This document shows positions 1-10,655 of a stretch of 64,000 nt of DNA, in pieces. The notes under the pieces were generated by a model. The model searched no databases and was not told the origin of the DNA. It saw only the letters and a program-made list of their open reading frames with translations. A program made the position numbers and the translations under genes. The first letter of the stretch is position 1; each line of letters starts with the position of its first letter. The DNA lies in assembly GCF_018140925.1 (NCBI RefSeq), contig NZ_CP073315.1, forward strand, positions 1,240,001 through 1,304,000, given 5' to 3'. This DNA comes from Psychrobacillus sp. INOP01 (GTDB taxonomy: Bacteria; Bacillota; Bacilli; Bacillales_A; Planococcaceae).

Positions 1-81
1 AAATATTTTTATTTTTTTATAATTCGTGTTCTAGTGACGAAACTATTAAAAATTAAATCAATGTATATCATCCAGTCAAAA

Positions 82-123
82 AACACGAACTTTATTTTAA
101 AAAATAACTATAAAGTTCGTGTT
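82..123. promoter_or_regulatory. PurR-box-like palindrome upstream of aspartokinase
   Basis: A perfect 14-bp inverted repeat, AACACGAACTTTAT at 82-95 and its complement at 110-123, is separated by 14 bp. The CGAAC core flanked by A/T matches the PurBox half-site of the Bacillus purine repressor PurR, which binds two facing boxes; the gap here is a base or two longer than the usual one. A third, imperfect half-site (ATTCGTGTT) lies at 22-30. The palindrome sits about 36 bp upstream of a candidate -35. It could also serve a divergent gene left of the window. Confidence 0.5.
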
Positions 124-158
124 AATAAAATAAAGTTAAAGAAATAACTACAAAGTTA

Positions 159-187
159 TTGACCTCTAATGATAATATTTGTACACT
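159..187 (+). promoter_or_regulatory. Candidate sigma-A promoter of aspartokinase
   Basis: TTGACC at 159-164, a 17-bp spacer, then TACACT at 182-187. It is correctly placed for a short leader before the start codon at 250. The -35 is good and the -10 is mediocre. Confidence 0.45.
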
Positions 188-249
188 GTATAAAACCATT
201 TGTTTTTTCCATAAGTACAATCATATTAAAAAAGTAAGGATTTGATTAG

Positions 250-1614
250 ATGAAGGTAAGTAAATTTGGCGGAACATCTGTAGCAAGCGCAGTCCAAATC
301 AGAAAAGTGGCTGCAATTGTTAAAGCAGATCCATCTCGTAAATTCGTTGTTGTGTCTGCACCGGGTAAACGCTTCGATGCCGATAAAAAAGTAACAGACT
401 TACTAATCGAATTGGCAGTTGCCGCTATACATAATGAAAAAGTGGAAGAAAAACTCCACCAAGTAGTGGAGCGTTATAAAGAAATTGCACAGGGGCTAGC
501 ATTAGACGAGACCATCTGTGACGTTATCGAAGAAGATCTACGAGCACGCATCAATGAAGATCAAAGTGAAGTTGAATTATTTGTAGACAATATTAAAGCA
601 AGTGGAGAAGATAACAACGCAAAACTAATTTCTACTTATTTCACAAGCATTGGTCTTGACTCTCAATATATTAATCCCAAGACTGCTGGATTAGTCGTAA
701 ATGATTTTCCTGAACGAGCTCAAGCATTGCCACAAGCATACGACAATCTAAATGCATTAAACAACCTTTCTGGCATTATTGTTTTCCCGGGCTTTTTTGG
801 ATATACACCAAACGGAGTTCTTCGTACATTCGATCGTGGAGGATCGGACATCACTGGCTCTATACTAGCAGCTGCGGTAAAAGCTGATTTATATGAAAAC
901 TTTACCGATGTCGACTCCGTATTTTCCGCTAATCCTAGAGTAGTTAATCATCCTGCGGAAATAGAAGAAATAACATATCGGGAAATGCGTGAGCTTTCCT
1001 ATGCAGGCTTCTCTGTTTTTCATGATGAAGCATTAATGCCTGTTTATAAAAGCGGTATCCCAGTATGTATTAAAAATACAAATAATCCATCAGCACCTGG
1101 CACGAATATAGTAGCTAAACGTAAAGCAAACAAACGTCCTGTCACTGGAATTTCTGCTGATAACGGATTTTCTATTTTATATGTCAGTAAATATTTGATG
1201 AACCGAGAAATTGGGTTTGGTCGTAAGCTACTTCAAATTTTAGAAGAAGAGCATATTTCATATGAACACACACCATCAGGATTAGACGACATTTCCGTTA
1301 TCATGCGTAGTCATCAATTGGATCCAGAAAAAGAAGTGCGTATAATGAATCGTGTATTAAACGAACTAAACGCAGATGATGTACATTTCCGTCATCATTT
1401 TTCTATGATTGTTATTGTAGGAGAAGGTATGAATAATAGTACTGGACTGGCAGCACGTGCTGCATCTGCTATTGCAAATACTGGTGCAAATATTGAAATG
1501 ATTAACCAAGGCTCTTCAGAGGTCAGCCTTTCATTTGGAGTACATGAAAGTAATGAGAACAAAATACTGCGTGCACTATACAGTGAATTTTTCTCTGCTG
1601 TAACAGTTGGATAA
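250..1614 (+). CDS. yclM: Aspartate kinase (YclM/ThrD type)
   Basis: Phosphorylates L-aspartate with ATP, the first step toward lysine, diaminopimelate, threonine and methionine. The N-terminus shows the kinase motif KFGGTSVAS (residues 4-12), a central kinase domain with FDRGGSDITGS (about 194-204), and a C-terminal tandem ACT regulatory region (about 300-454). At 454 residues it equals the length of Bacillus subtilis aspartokinase III (YclM) and lacks the alternative-start beta subunit layout of LysC. Start ATG follows AAGTAAGGA. Expressed alone and closed by a terminator at 1616-1657. No lysine riboswitch or T-box was seen upstream; a PurR-like palindrome is there instead. The subtype rests on length and overall resemblance. 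Confidence 0.9.
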   Translation: MKVSKFGGTSVASAVQIRKVAAIVKADPSRKFVVVSAPGKRFDADKKVTDLLIELAVAAIHNEKVEEKLHQVVERYKEIAQGLALDETICDVIEEDLRARINEDQSEVELFVDNIKASGEDNNAKLISTYFTSIGLDSQYINPKTAGLVVNDFPERAQALPQAYDNLNALNNLSGIIVFPGFFGYTPNGVLRTFDRGGSDITGSILAAAVKADLYENFTDVDSVFSANPRVVNHPAEIEEITYREMRELSYAGFSVFHDEALMPVYKSGIPVCIKNTNNPSAPGTNIVAKRKANKRPVTGISADNGFSILYVSKYLMNREIGFGRKLLQILEEEHISYEHTPSGLDDISVIMRSHQLDPEKEVRIMNRVLNELNADDVHFRHHFSMIVIVGEGMNNSTGLAARAASAIANTGANIEMINQGSSEVSLSFGVHESNENKILRALYSEFFSAVTVG

Positions 1615-1615
1615 T

Positions 1616-1657
1616 AAACCAGGCTACCTCAGATAGAGATAGCCTGGTTTGATGTTT
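1616..1657 (+). terminator. Rho-independent terminator of aspartokinase gene
   Basis: An 11-bp perfect stem (AAACCAGGCTA / TAGCCTGGTTT) begins just after the stop codon and is followed by a short T-rich stretch. Confidence 0.85.
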
Positions 1658-1738
1658 TTGGCAAAGTCAAATAGTATTAGTGAAAATTTAGTTCATCGGC
1701 TTTTCATGGTGATTATCTCTGCACGTCGCCCTTTTACT

Positions 1739-2725
1739 TTAATATCTAAATAACATAGTAATGAACTCGTGACCGCCACCGATTGTCCAAAATAATATTA
1801 GGTCTCCACGCTTTATCTTACCAGTTTCGATTCCTTCATGAAGGGCAATAAAAGGACTGCTCGTACCAGTATATCCGTACCTGTCTCCTACATAAATAAT
1901 TTTTTCTTCAGGTATATTAAAATGTTTTTGAATTTCATCCATATTTACTTTAGCAAATTGAGATAAGCAGAACACATCCACATCATCAATTTTAAGCTGA
2001 TTTCTTTCTAAAATGGCTTCGAACATTTCATACGTATAAGGCAGAGACATCGTTCCGTCAAATGGTAGCCAATGCATGAATTCTGCACTTTCACCAGCTT
2101 TAATTGTTTGAGATAATCCCTTATGGGGATATAAGATATTATTTCGGTTACTTGAGTCTACTTCAAACATCGCGTCAACAAATCCTGTATCATTCGAAGT
2201 CTTTTCTAATATAATTGCAGAAGAAGCATCTCCAAAGTTAGCATAGGTCATTGCATCCTTAGGATCAGCCACCAATGAAAGATAATCAGAGCCTACCACA
2301 AGTGCGGTATTAACATGTGGATTGGATTTCATATATCGTGACGCCTGCTCTACTGCTATTGTCATACCAGCGCAATTTGCATTCATATCAAAAATAACTG
2401 TTCCTTTTTTTGCTTGAATAGCATTATGAATGAACATAGCATTGGTTGGAACAGTTACTTCAGGTACTTGAGTAGAAAAAATAATCATATCTATATCCTT
2501 ACCTTCTAATCCCACTTTTTTCAACACCCGATTTGTTGCTTCAATCGCCATAGTAATTGTATTTTCTTCGGGATTATCAATGACATAACGCTTTTTTCTT
2601 CCCATAATATTCAAGAAATTTGTAATATCTTTTCCTTGTTTTTTAAAGTGTTCAAGGTAAACGTCATTGTTTACTTGCTTTTTCGCATGGTAAACATCCA
2701 CTGCTTTAATTCTAATGTTAGTCAT
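1739..2725 (-). CDS. FabH-like ketoacyl-ACP synthase III with altered active site
   Basis: Thiolase-fold protein of the KAS III family, which normally condenses acyl-CoA with malonyl-ACP or transfers acyl groups. The nucleophile is present (Cys118 in NANCAG). The two partner residues are not: the usual PHQAN histidine region reads CLSQFAK (about 253-259), and the usual GNTS asparagine region reads GYTG (about 284-287, Tyr285). It ends with TIGGGHEF, a glycine-rich KAS-like tail. Length 328 is normal. It lies downstream of a STAS-like gene with a hairpin between them. The altered triad argues against housekeeping FabH; acyl transfer, thioester hydrolysis or a different condensation are options. 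Substrate unknown. Confidence 0.8.
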   Translation of the reverse strand: MTNIRIKAVDVYHAKKQVNNDVYLEHFKKQGKDITNFLNIMGRKKRYVIDNPEENTITMAIEATNRVLKKVGLEGKDIDMIIFSTQVPEVTVPTNAMFIHNAIQAKKGTVIFDMNANCAGMTIAVEQASRYMKSNPHVNTALVVGSDYLSLVADPKDAMTYANFGDASSAIILEKTSNDTGFVDAMFEVDSSNRNNILYPHKGLSQTIKAGESAEFMHWLPFDGTMSLPYTYEMFEAILERNQLKIDDVDVFCLSQFAKVNMDEIQKHFNIPEEKIIYVGDRYGYTGTSSPFIALHEGIETGKIKRGDLILFWTIGGGHEFITMLFRY

Positions 2726-2761
2726 AGTTGTAATAAACCTCTCTATATGAAATTATCAAAT

Positions 2762-2797
2762 AAAAAGGCAGGACCTATAATAGCTCCCTACCTTTTT
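2762..2797 (-). terminator. Intercistronic hairpin terminator
   Basis: AAAAAGGcAGG pairs with CCTaCCTTTTT around a short loop. It lies between the STAS-like gene and the ketosynthase-like gene, so it may set partial readthrough. Confidence 0.65.
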
Positions 2798-2804
2798 ACG
2801 AGTA

Positions 2805-3155
2805 TTAATATTTTTGAATTACTTCAAACGTAGTTAGCCCCACATTATTCGCCAAGCGTTTTAATTGCATGGAGATTATAGCACTTTTCTTAATACCTAC
2901 TTCTACTTTCTTAAATCCAGAAGATTTATAAAGTGTTAAACAATTTTCCAGATCCGGTATCATTTCTTTTGTTACAACATCCAAATCTCTGCAATCAAAT
3001 TCCAAGACGAATTCACTTGCATTAATCGATGATAACTTATGCTGATAATCATCGATAAATTGTTTAGCTTTTTCAGGAGTAAAAGTTCCGCTCACTGTCA
3101 TATCAACAGTTTTCTTCACCGGATTTACTTTCATTGTGTAAGTTCCTTCTGCCAT
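2805..3155 (-). CDS. Small STAS-domain-like protein
   Basis: A 116-residue soluble protein with an alternating beta/alpha pattern (TVDMTVSGTFTPEKAKQFIDDY, then EFVLEFDCRDLDVV and KKVEVGIKKSA) resembling SpoIIAA/STAS-type folds. No catalytic motif is seen. It is first in a two-gene unit with the divergent ketosynthase III-like gene, which suggests a partner or regulator of that enzyme. Start ATG has AAGGAAGTG upstream. The STAS assignment is from the look of the secondary-structure pattern and is tentative. Confidence 0.55.
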   Translation of the reverse strand: MAEGTYTMKVNPVKKTVDMTVSGTFTPEKAKQFIDDYQHKLSSINASEFVLEFDCRDLDVVTKEMIPDLENCLTLYKSSGFKKVEVGIKKSAIISMQLKRLANNVGLTTFEVIQKY

Positions 3156-3341
3156 AATTTAAAAACACTTCCTTATTAAGATCTGTTAAAAGTTGCATTC
3201 ATCTTTATATAAAATAGGAATTTTCACTTAAAATACTAACCCTACTTTAGACATAGATGACAAAATAACTTTCCTCTCTAAGTATCGGCATATAACAAAT
3301 ATTGTTAATATCTAATTATTACTTTGCTATAATATGTTCAT

Positions 3342-4334
3342 TTATGTTGAAATTGGTTTCAAATGGTTAAAACTATTCGTTTTCGTATAGTGAACAAGGG
3401 TCATCTGCTCATTTACCTTCCATTCTTCCCCTGTTTGGACATAGCCTATCTTCTCGTATAAATAGCAATTTCTATGCTCCTGCTTAATCGTATCTAGCTC
3501 CCAGCTCACCGCTTCAGGATACATACTTTCAAGACGTCTCATGACCTTTTGGGCAATTCCTTTACCCTGAAACTGTTGTAAAATATTTATCATATGTAAT
3601 CGCATAATGCCTGAAGACTTCGGATAAACATGGACACTTCCTACCAACAAACCATGTTCAACGATTTTAAAGTAGTCCCCTATTTGCAGACGTTCTGTAA
3701 ATCTTTCAAACGATTGGAAAACCGGACTCGTATCATGATCCTGATATTTTTCATAAATAGGTTGAAACACCTTTTTTTGCATAGCAAATAATTCCTCAGC
3801 ATCTGATAAACTAGCCTTCCTAAGTGAAATAGATGACATACTCATCTCAAAAAGCGGTTCCAAAATTTGATACGGGATGAACTCTCCACTTTCGACTAGC
3901 ATGAGGATTTCATTTACTGTTACCCATCTAGCATCAGCTACCTCTTCGTATTGCAGATTTAATTGCTCCATATCTATCTCTTGTTTTACCAACCAATGGT
4001 CATCAAAACCACGAGAAAACTTTACAGTAAACATCACTTCTGCATGCTCCATTTTTAACTCAATGCCTAATTCTTCTTTAGCTTCGCGAATAGCACCCAT
4101 TTCACTAGTTTCTCCTATTAAAACAGACCCTGCTGCAGCACAGTCCCACATATTAGGCCACCCTATTTTCCATGGTTGACGTTGTTGAATAAGAAACTCT
4201 CCTTTATCATTCATAATCCAAATATGAACAACCTGATGAAAGTCCCCTTCACTCATTTCATCTCCTCTTATCCAGGTCTTTCCTGTTTTCTCTCTGAACT
4301 CATTTAAGATATCCCATTGTTCCATTTTCTCCAC
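3342..4334 (-). CDS. Nudix hydrolase fused to GNAT acetyltransferase
   Basis: Two domains in one 330-residue chain. Residues 1-165 are an IPP-isomerase-like Nudix domain with a complete Nudix box (GSVLIGE, seven residues, REAKEELGI) that binds Mg2+ and cleaves nucleoside-diphosphate-linked substrates. Residues about 168-318 are a GNAT domain with the acetyl-CoA pyrophosphate loop QFQGKGIA and a C-terminal NCYLYEKIGY motif typical of the family. The two activities usually occur on separate proteins; the pairing suggests consecutive or housecleaning steps on one substrate, but the substrate is unknown. Confidence 0.85.
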   Translation of the reverse strand: MEKMEQWDILNEFREKTGKTWIRGDEMSEGDFHQVVHIWIMNDKGEFLIQQRQPWKIGWPNMWDCAAAGSVLIGETSEMGAIREAKEELGIELKMEHAEVMFTVKFSRGFDDHWLVKQEIDMEQLNLQYEEVADARWVTVNEILMLVESGEFIPYQILEPLFEMSMSSISLRKASLSDAEELFAMQKKVFQPIYEKYQDHDTSPVFQSFERFTERLQIGDYFKIVEHGLLVGSVHVYPKSSGIMRLHMINILQQFQGKGIAQKVMRRLESMYPEAVSWELDTIKQEHRNCYLYEKIGYVQTGEEWKVNEQMTLVHYTKTNSFNHLKPIST

Positions 4335-4503
4335 CCACTTTACTCAATTTACCATTGAATTAGTATATCATTTTAGCTCTTTATTTTTGACCATGTTTGA
4401 CATTTATTTTTTTGTATGAGATAATGTCATAGTTAACATTTGGTACGACATAGTTTTTAGATATTGGCATTCTGCTATATGTGTTTTTGATAATACTTAT
4501 TCA

Positions 4504-4580
4504 CACTGGAGCGGCTACAGGGTCGCAAGGACGTAAAAGAAGGTAGGGTTTACGTTGCTTAGGTTAGAAGGCAACCAGTG
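4504..4580 (+). ncRNA. Candidate structured RNA with four-way-junction fold
   Basis: Four helices nest in 77 nt: P1 CACTGG 4504-4509 with CCAGTG 4575-4580; P2 GCGGC 4511-4515 with GGTCGC 4522-4526 (one G-U); P3 CGTAAA 4532-4537 with TTTACG 4549-4554; P4 GTTGC 4554-4558 with GCAAC 4571-4575. The G-U pair favours the plus strand. Further small hairpins follow (CCCGAA/TTCGGG near 4630-4644). The outline is cloverleaf-like, but the loops lack tRNA signatures, and I do not recognise a riboswitch class. It lies in the 390-bp gap 4335-4725, which has no credible intact gene. An alternative is a decayed coding remnant, since one plus frame reads protein-like across a stop. Confidence 0.35.
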
Positions 4581-4688
4581 GAACAATTTACCGCGGCATT
4601 GAAAGAGGAACCTTTCATGGAAATTATTCCCCGAACTTTTCGGGATGAAATTTAAAATTCAAAAGTTATGTTATACCTATACAAAATC

Positions 4689-4719
4689 AAGGGGTGTTCT
4701 CATTAGGAGAACACCCCTT
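4689..4719 (-). terminator. Terminator of MFS gene
   Basis: A 13-bp perfect stem (AAGGGGTGTTCTC and its complement) with a 5-nt loop, just past the stop of the minus-strand transporter gene. Confidence 0.85.
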
Positions 4720-4725
4720 GTCCAA

Positions 4726-6003
4726 TTATACGGCTATTTCTTTTTTTCGTTTATTGTATTCTTTAAACGTCAGCAGATAGATGAATCCACTTAGTAGCGC
4801 TAAAGCTGCTAGTATAACAAATGTCCATGTAAACCCAATCCATGTGACTAGCGGAAATACTAAAGGTGCAATTGTACGACCAATTGTATAGCGCAAACTT
4901 GCCGCCGCAAAATACTGTCCCCTCATATCATCAGGAGCTAATTTTGAAACAAAGCTTTCCTGCAATCCAACCGTCGCTAGTTCTCCTAATGTAAAGATCG
5001 CCATCGCAATCAAGAAAACCCAGAAGTTGGCTGTGATTGGGAATACAAGCATTGCCACTGCATATAAGAACGAGGATAGAAAGAACACCCACCTCTCCGG
5101 ATACTTCGTCATCCATCTTGTGACAAACACCGTAAACAGTACTACTAATAATCCATTTTCAGAAAGTAGAATACCGAACGATCCTTCCCCTGTTACCGCC
5201 CACTCCCTGTTAAACAAATTACCAAGTACCTGCTTATCAATAGCTTCTTTCATATAAACTGGTATGAGCATATCCAATTGCATATATGTTTGTGCTAACA
5301 AAATACCAGCAATGACAAACAAGAAGAAAACCTTATCCTTCACAATCAATCCATAAGCTTTAACCTGCTTGATGATAACCTGAATCCAATTATTCGAGCC
5401 ACTTGCCATCTTGGCCCTTACATCAGTCGGTAACGTTTCTTCTGTTAAAAATCTAATGGCCAAGCCAACTAAACAGAATATAATTCCGGAAACTAATAAA
5501 AGCATAAAACGGTAATTAAAGAATAATACTGCACCTATTATTGGTCCAATGACTACCGTAATATTTATAGACGTATAGAACACCGAAAATACAGTACTTC
5601 TATCCTTCTCCGGCACAATATCTGCAACAATCGCTTGACTAGCAGGATGATATAAGGAACCAGCCATACCTGCAATCGTAAAGGCCACAAAGCTTAGCAT
5701 CGATGAATCAAACCATGGCGAATTCGCAAAAGCAAATAAAATAAATGCTAACCCTTCTGCAGTTGCAGAGAAAAATAACATTGTCCTTCGACCAAATCTA
5801 TCTGCACAATAACCTCCGATTAAATTAGCACCAACCGAAAATACTTGCGATGCAACCAGTAAAACCCCTGCCATACTCGTACCAAATTCATCAGCAAAAT
5901 AAATCGCTAAAAAGGGAAATACCATCCAAAAGCTTAAATTACTAAAAAACTCTCCAAACAAACGGACCTGTAAACTACGATCCCAATCTCTTATTTTCAT
6001 CAT
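4726..6003 (-). CDS. MFS transporter, drug-efflux type
   Basis: Inner-membrane major facilitator with about 12 hydrophobic segments. The loop 2-3 signature GGYCADRFGRRT (MFS motif A) marks a proton-coupled secondary transporter; the layout resembles Bacillus multidrug-type MFS pumps. Substrate cannot be told from sequence. An upstream in-frame ATG at 6021 exists, but the Shine-Dalgarno GAGG lies inside that extension, so initiation at the ATG ending at 6003 (or the adjacent ATG at 6000) is preferred. The gap 6022-6303 behind it holds no gene that I can see. Confidence 0.85.
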   Translation of the reverse strand: MMKIRDWDRSLQVRLFGEFFSNLSFWMVFPFLAIYFADEFGTSMAGVLLVASQVFSVGANLIGGYCADRFGRRTMLFFSATAEGLAFILFAFANSPWFDSSMLSFVAFTIAGMAGSLYHPASQAIVADIVPEKDRSTVFSVFYTSINITVVIGPIIGAVLFFNYRFMLLLVSGIIFCLVGLAIRFLTEETLPTDVRAKMASGSNNWIQVIIKQVKAYGLIVKDKVFFLFVIAGILLAQTYMQLDMLIPVYMKEAIDKQVLGNLFNREWAVTGEGSFGILLSENGLLVVLFTVFVTRWMTKYPERWVFFLSSFLYAVAMLVFPITANFWVFLIAMAIFTLGELATVGLQESFVSKLAPDDMRGQYFAAASLRYTIGRTIAPLVFPLVTWIGFTWTFVILAALALLSGFIYLLTFKEYNKRKKEIAV

Positions 6004-6303
6004 CTTTTCCTCACATCTCATAGATTAGACAATATTATCACATTATTTCGGTTTGCGAAATAGAAATTTCACTAGAGATTGTTTTCTTATTACGAGGATT
6101 TCGTATTTAATAAATGAGTCTTGTGAGATGAGTAGGAAAGCCCATTGAAACTACTAATATAGCCCTGAAACTATATACAACTGCCCATAAAAATGCGTAA
6201 TCCTATTAATAAGGTTAAGACATATTCACCTGACTATTCTAAATAGGAAACAGCAGTCCCTATTGCTACACACATTATCATATCTCAAGTTTAAAAGGAT
6301 TAG

Positions 6304-7590
6304 CTAAATCTTTCGAATTGTCTCTTCTAATAGTTTTGTAGACTCTAGTATTTGAATGGATGCTGCTCCAATAGATTCCACTGCAAAAGTTAAGTCATGA
6401 ATATCCTTGCCGACTATTTCAGAATCAGCTGCTACTTCTTGAATCATGGAAGCAATACTTGCTAAAGAGAATGCTGATTCCTCACTTTCTTTTAACCCTG
6501 TATCCGCTAAACGTTGAACATCTTGAATAGACTTTACTACTTCCTGCTGTGCATCATCCGAGACGCCAATTAGCAAGTCGATTTGCTCTACAGAATTCTT
6601 AGTTTGTTCCGCAAGCTTACGTACTTCCTCTGCAACTACAGCAAAACCCTTTCCATACTCTCCCGCTCTCGCTGCTTCTATAGCTGAATTTAATGCTAGT
6701 AAATTTGTTTTTATCGCTATATCTTTGACTATTTTTACAACATTCAAAATTTCTTGAGAGGATTGGTTTAATTTATTGATTAAACCTGACATGGAATTTG
6801 TTTTTTCGTATATTTCCTGCGAATGACCAGTTAAGGTTTGTATAATTCGCTTACCAGTTTCCGCCTTTTCAATCGTCTTATTGGAGATTTCGATACTCTT
6901 TGCAACCTCAGCCTCCACTTCCTTTGTCGTTCCAATTAGCTCTTCTACAGAGGTAGTTGTTTCAGAAGATTGATATTCTAGGTTAGTAACGATATTTCCC
7001 AATGTCTCTTTGATTGCTCTTTTTATTTCACCTTCTTTTTCCTTTGCTTGCTCTTCGGCATATTGATCGTAAGCCTCCACAACCAATTGTTGCTCGTAGT
7101 TAATTATTTTGTTTAAAGAGGATACAAATTGGATTTGTTGTTCTATTGGCAGTTGAGCTAATAGTACCTTTTCAACTAAACTGTTTTGAAGCTGATAACA
7201 TGCTCCTAAATAGCTTTTCGTTTCTAGCTGAATATGCACATGCATTTTAGCAATTTTCTTTCGTTTTTCTATGTACTGCTCGTCCAAAACTCCAGTAAAC
7301 CATTCTGCTATGTGCTTTACTAATGTTTGTTCTAAACGATTGCGTGAACTATGTTTATTGATAATGTCCACTAATTTTTCACTTACCATTAGGGAGTCGT
7401 AGAAGTTCTTCACTGCTCCGGGAATATTAGGCACCATAAATGACTCCATTTGTTTAAGGTTAGCAAGATCTTTTTCGGAGAAATTGATCAACTGAAGCTG
7501 AAATAGAATGTCGGTATCTCGAATTGCTAAGTGAACTTCAGGATTATTTAACAGATTGATTGCTGGCAAATTTCGTTTTTTCCTAAACAT
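6304..7590 (-). CDS. hemAT: Heme-based aerotactic transducer HemAT
   Basis: Soluble oxygen sensor for aerotaxis. Residues about 15-180 form a globin-coupled sensor domain; His117 in KMHVHIQL aligns with the proximal heme histidine of Bacillus HemAT. Residues about 200-428 form a methyl-accepting signalling domain with the conserved hairpin tip [18 protein letters not shown] that contacts CheA/CheW. There are no membrane segments, as in HemAT, and the 428-residue length matches (432 in B. subtilis). The start follows GGAGG spaced 6 nt. A Crp/Fnr-type palindrome lies upstream at 7650-7667, suggesting oxygen- or NO-linked expression. Confidence 0.92.
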   Translation of the reverse strand: MFRKKRNLPAINLLNNPEVHLAIRDTDILFQLQLINFSEKDLANLKQMESFMVPNIPGAVKNFYDSLMVSEKLVDIINKHSSRNRLEQTLVKHIAEWFTGVLDEQYIEKRKKIAKMHVHIQLETKSYLGACYQLQNSLVEKVLLAQLPIEQQIQFVSSLNKIINYEQQLVVEAYDQYAEEQAKEKEGEIKRAIKETLGNIVTNLEYQSSETTTSVEELIGTTKEVEAEVAKSIEISNKTIEKAETGKRIIQTLTGHSQEIYEKTNSMSGLINKLNQSSQEILNVVKIVKDIAIKTNLLALNSAIEAARAGEYGKGFAVVAEEVRKLAEQTKNSVEQIDLLIGVSDDAQQEVVKSIQDVQRLADTGLKESEESAFSLASIASMIQEVAADSEIVGKDIHDLTFAVESIGAASIQILESTKLLEETIRKI

Positions 7591-7623
7591 ATCAAACCTC
7601 CGAATTATAAAGCATTATTATTT

Positions 7624-7667
7624 ATGCTAACAAATAGGTAATTTGTCCACAGTGACTTTCCTCACAT
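7624..7667 (-). promoter_or_regulatory. Crp/Fnr-type site and -10 of hemAT
   Basis: On the minus strand the palindrome ATGTGAGGAAAGTCACTG occupies 7667-7650. A TAGCAT -10 candidate occupies 7629-7624, with its first base 29.5 bp from the palindrome centre, the class II activator spacing. The -10 matches the consensus at four of six positions. Confidence 0.5.
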
Positions 7668-7738
7668 TTTTAAATATTTTACAATTGCTTTACAAATAAG
7701 GCGTTGAATAAGTTATTAAATTTTCTTCTCATAAAACT

Positions 7739-7774
7739 AGAGCCTTACTACATTAGACTGTAGTAAGGCTCTTT
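7739..7774 (-). terminator. Terminator of cwlJ-like gene
   Basis: A 13-bp stem (AGAGCCTTACTAC and complement) with a 7-8 nt loop, followed on the minus strand by TAGTTTTAT. Confidence 0.85.
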
Positions 7775-7815
7775 AAAGTTATTTAAATACAAATCAAGTA
7801 AATCAAAATTGTTCC

Positions 7816-8256
7816 TTAACCCATATAAACACTTTCACATGTTCCAGCTGCTGGTTCATAAAAACAATGACTTTTGTATTGACCGGAAAAAGGTTGATCA
7901 TACCATGTTGGAGGGCATGGAGCATATGGATTAAAGTACCAAAGTGCATATTTCCCTGGGTGTTCTCTCCAATAATCCAAATTCTTTTTTGCTAAGTTTT
8001 TTTCAGCAGTTCTCGCTCTTTGGTAAAATAAATTACCTTTTTGAACAGCTTCAAAAGAATAATTTCCTCCTTGTATTTGAAAAATGACGTCTTCAATTGT
8101 TCTAACATCATTAAAGTCTAAACAATCTGCTTTAGCACGATTAACAATTACATTTCCAACATATAGCATTCCTTGTTTTCCTTCACCTTCTGCTTCCGCT
8201 CTCATCATCCTAGCCATTAAGTCAACGTCTTTACTTCGATAATTTACTCTCGGCAT
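7816..8256 (-). CDS. cwlJ: Spore cortex-lytic cell wall hydrolase, CwlJ type
   Basis: Member of the SleB/CwlJ hydrolase family that opens spore cortex peptidoglycan during germination. The whole 146-residue chain is the catalytic domain: DLMARMMRAEAEGEG near the N-terminus carries the conserved acidic residue, followed by VGNVIVNRA and a C-terminal aromatic, proline-rich segment (FNPYAPCPPTW). There is no signal peptide and no peptidoglycan-binding domain, as in CwlJ and unlike SleB. An upstream in-frame ATG at 8334 is available, but GGGGTGAT lies immediately before the ATG ending at 8256, matching the short CwlJ form. The usual partner gerQ is not adjacent. Confidence 0.85.
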   Translation of the reverse strand: MPRVNYRSKDVDLMARMMRAEAEGEGKQGMLYVGNVIVNRAKADCLDFNDVRTIEDVIFQIQGGNYSFEAVQKGNLFYQRARTAEKNLAKKNLDYWREHPGKYALWYFNPYAPCPPTWYDQPFSGQYKSHCFYEPAAGTCESVYMG

Positions 8257-8389
8257 TTTATCACCCCAAAGTATAGTATGAAAAAATGCCTTCATTGGTG
8301 TCATTTTAATACTTGTATACTGCCCATAGTACACTATTTTGTCGTATCGCCTATTACTAAATCAACAATAAGATATAACAAAGCTGTAT

Positions 8390-8424
8390 AAAAAAAACTA
8401 CGAAGGATCATCTCCATCGTAGTT
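8390..8424 (-). terminator. Terminator of xpt-pbuX operon
   Basis: AACTACGA pairs with TCGTAGTT across a short loop, followed on the minus strand by a run of eight T residues. Confidence 0.85.
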
Positions 8425-8432
8425 CTGAAAAG

Positions 8433-10386
<1,954 letters not shown>

Positions 10387-10450
10387 AAAAAAGTCGAATA
10401 GAAATAATAGAAAATCATGACAAAAATGTCATATTTCTAATATTTCATCG

Positions 10451-10524
10451 CCACCCATAGTCAGCCTGTTTACGGTAAGCTGGTAGAAACTTGCAGGCCA
10501 TATCCCTGCTATTATACGAGTTGT
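10451..10524 (-). ncRNA. Guanine-class purine riboswitch aptamer
   Basis: Read on the minus strand the region shows the purine riboswitch core: ACTCGTATAAT, then GATATGGCCTGCAAG, GTTTCTACC, a P3 with CCGTAAA loop, and GACTATGGGT closing P1. The ligand-contacting base in the J3/1 segment GACT is C (C74 equivalent), which specifies guanine or hypoxanthine rather than adenine. It controls xpt-pbuX by transcription termination. Confidence 0.95.
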
Positions 10525-10543
10525 TGCTATTTGAATATTTCTC

Positions 10544-10571
10544 ATTATAGCACTCATTAAAGCATTTACAA
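10544..10571 (-). promoter_or_regulatory. Sigma-A promoter of xpt-pbuX
   Basis: Minus-strand TTGTAA (10571-10566), a 16-bp spacer and a perfect TATAAT (10549-10544), just upstream of the riboswitch. Confidence 0.8.
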
Positions 10572-10618
10572 TCTTTCAACAATATGTTCCATGATTCATA
10601 AAATTCAGTCGAAATCTA

Positions 10619-10655
10619 CAAAAAAACACCCACGCTTTTTTAAAGTGTAGATGTT
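10619..10655 (-). terminator. Terminator of small gene 10655-10945
   Basis: Minus-strand AACATCTACACTT pairs with AAGCGTGGGTGTT (with G-U pairs), followed by seven T residues. It starts inside the stop-codon region of the gene. Confidence 0.75.

Noticed and set aside
4504..4580. tRNA gene
   Set aside because: The helix outline is cloverleaf-like, but the loops lack the GG of the D-loop and the TTC-type T-loop, and the acceptor and anticodon arms have wrong lengths.
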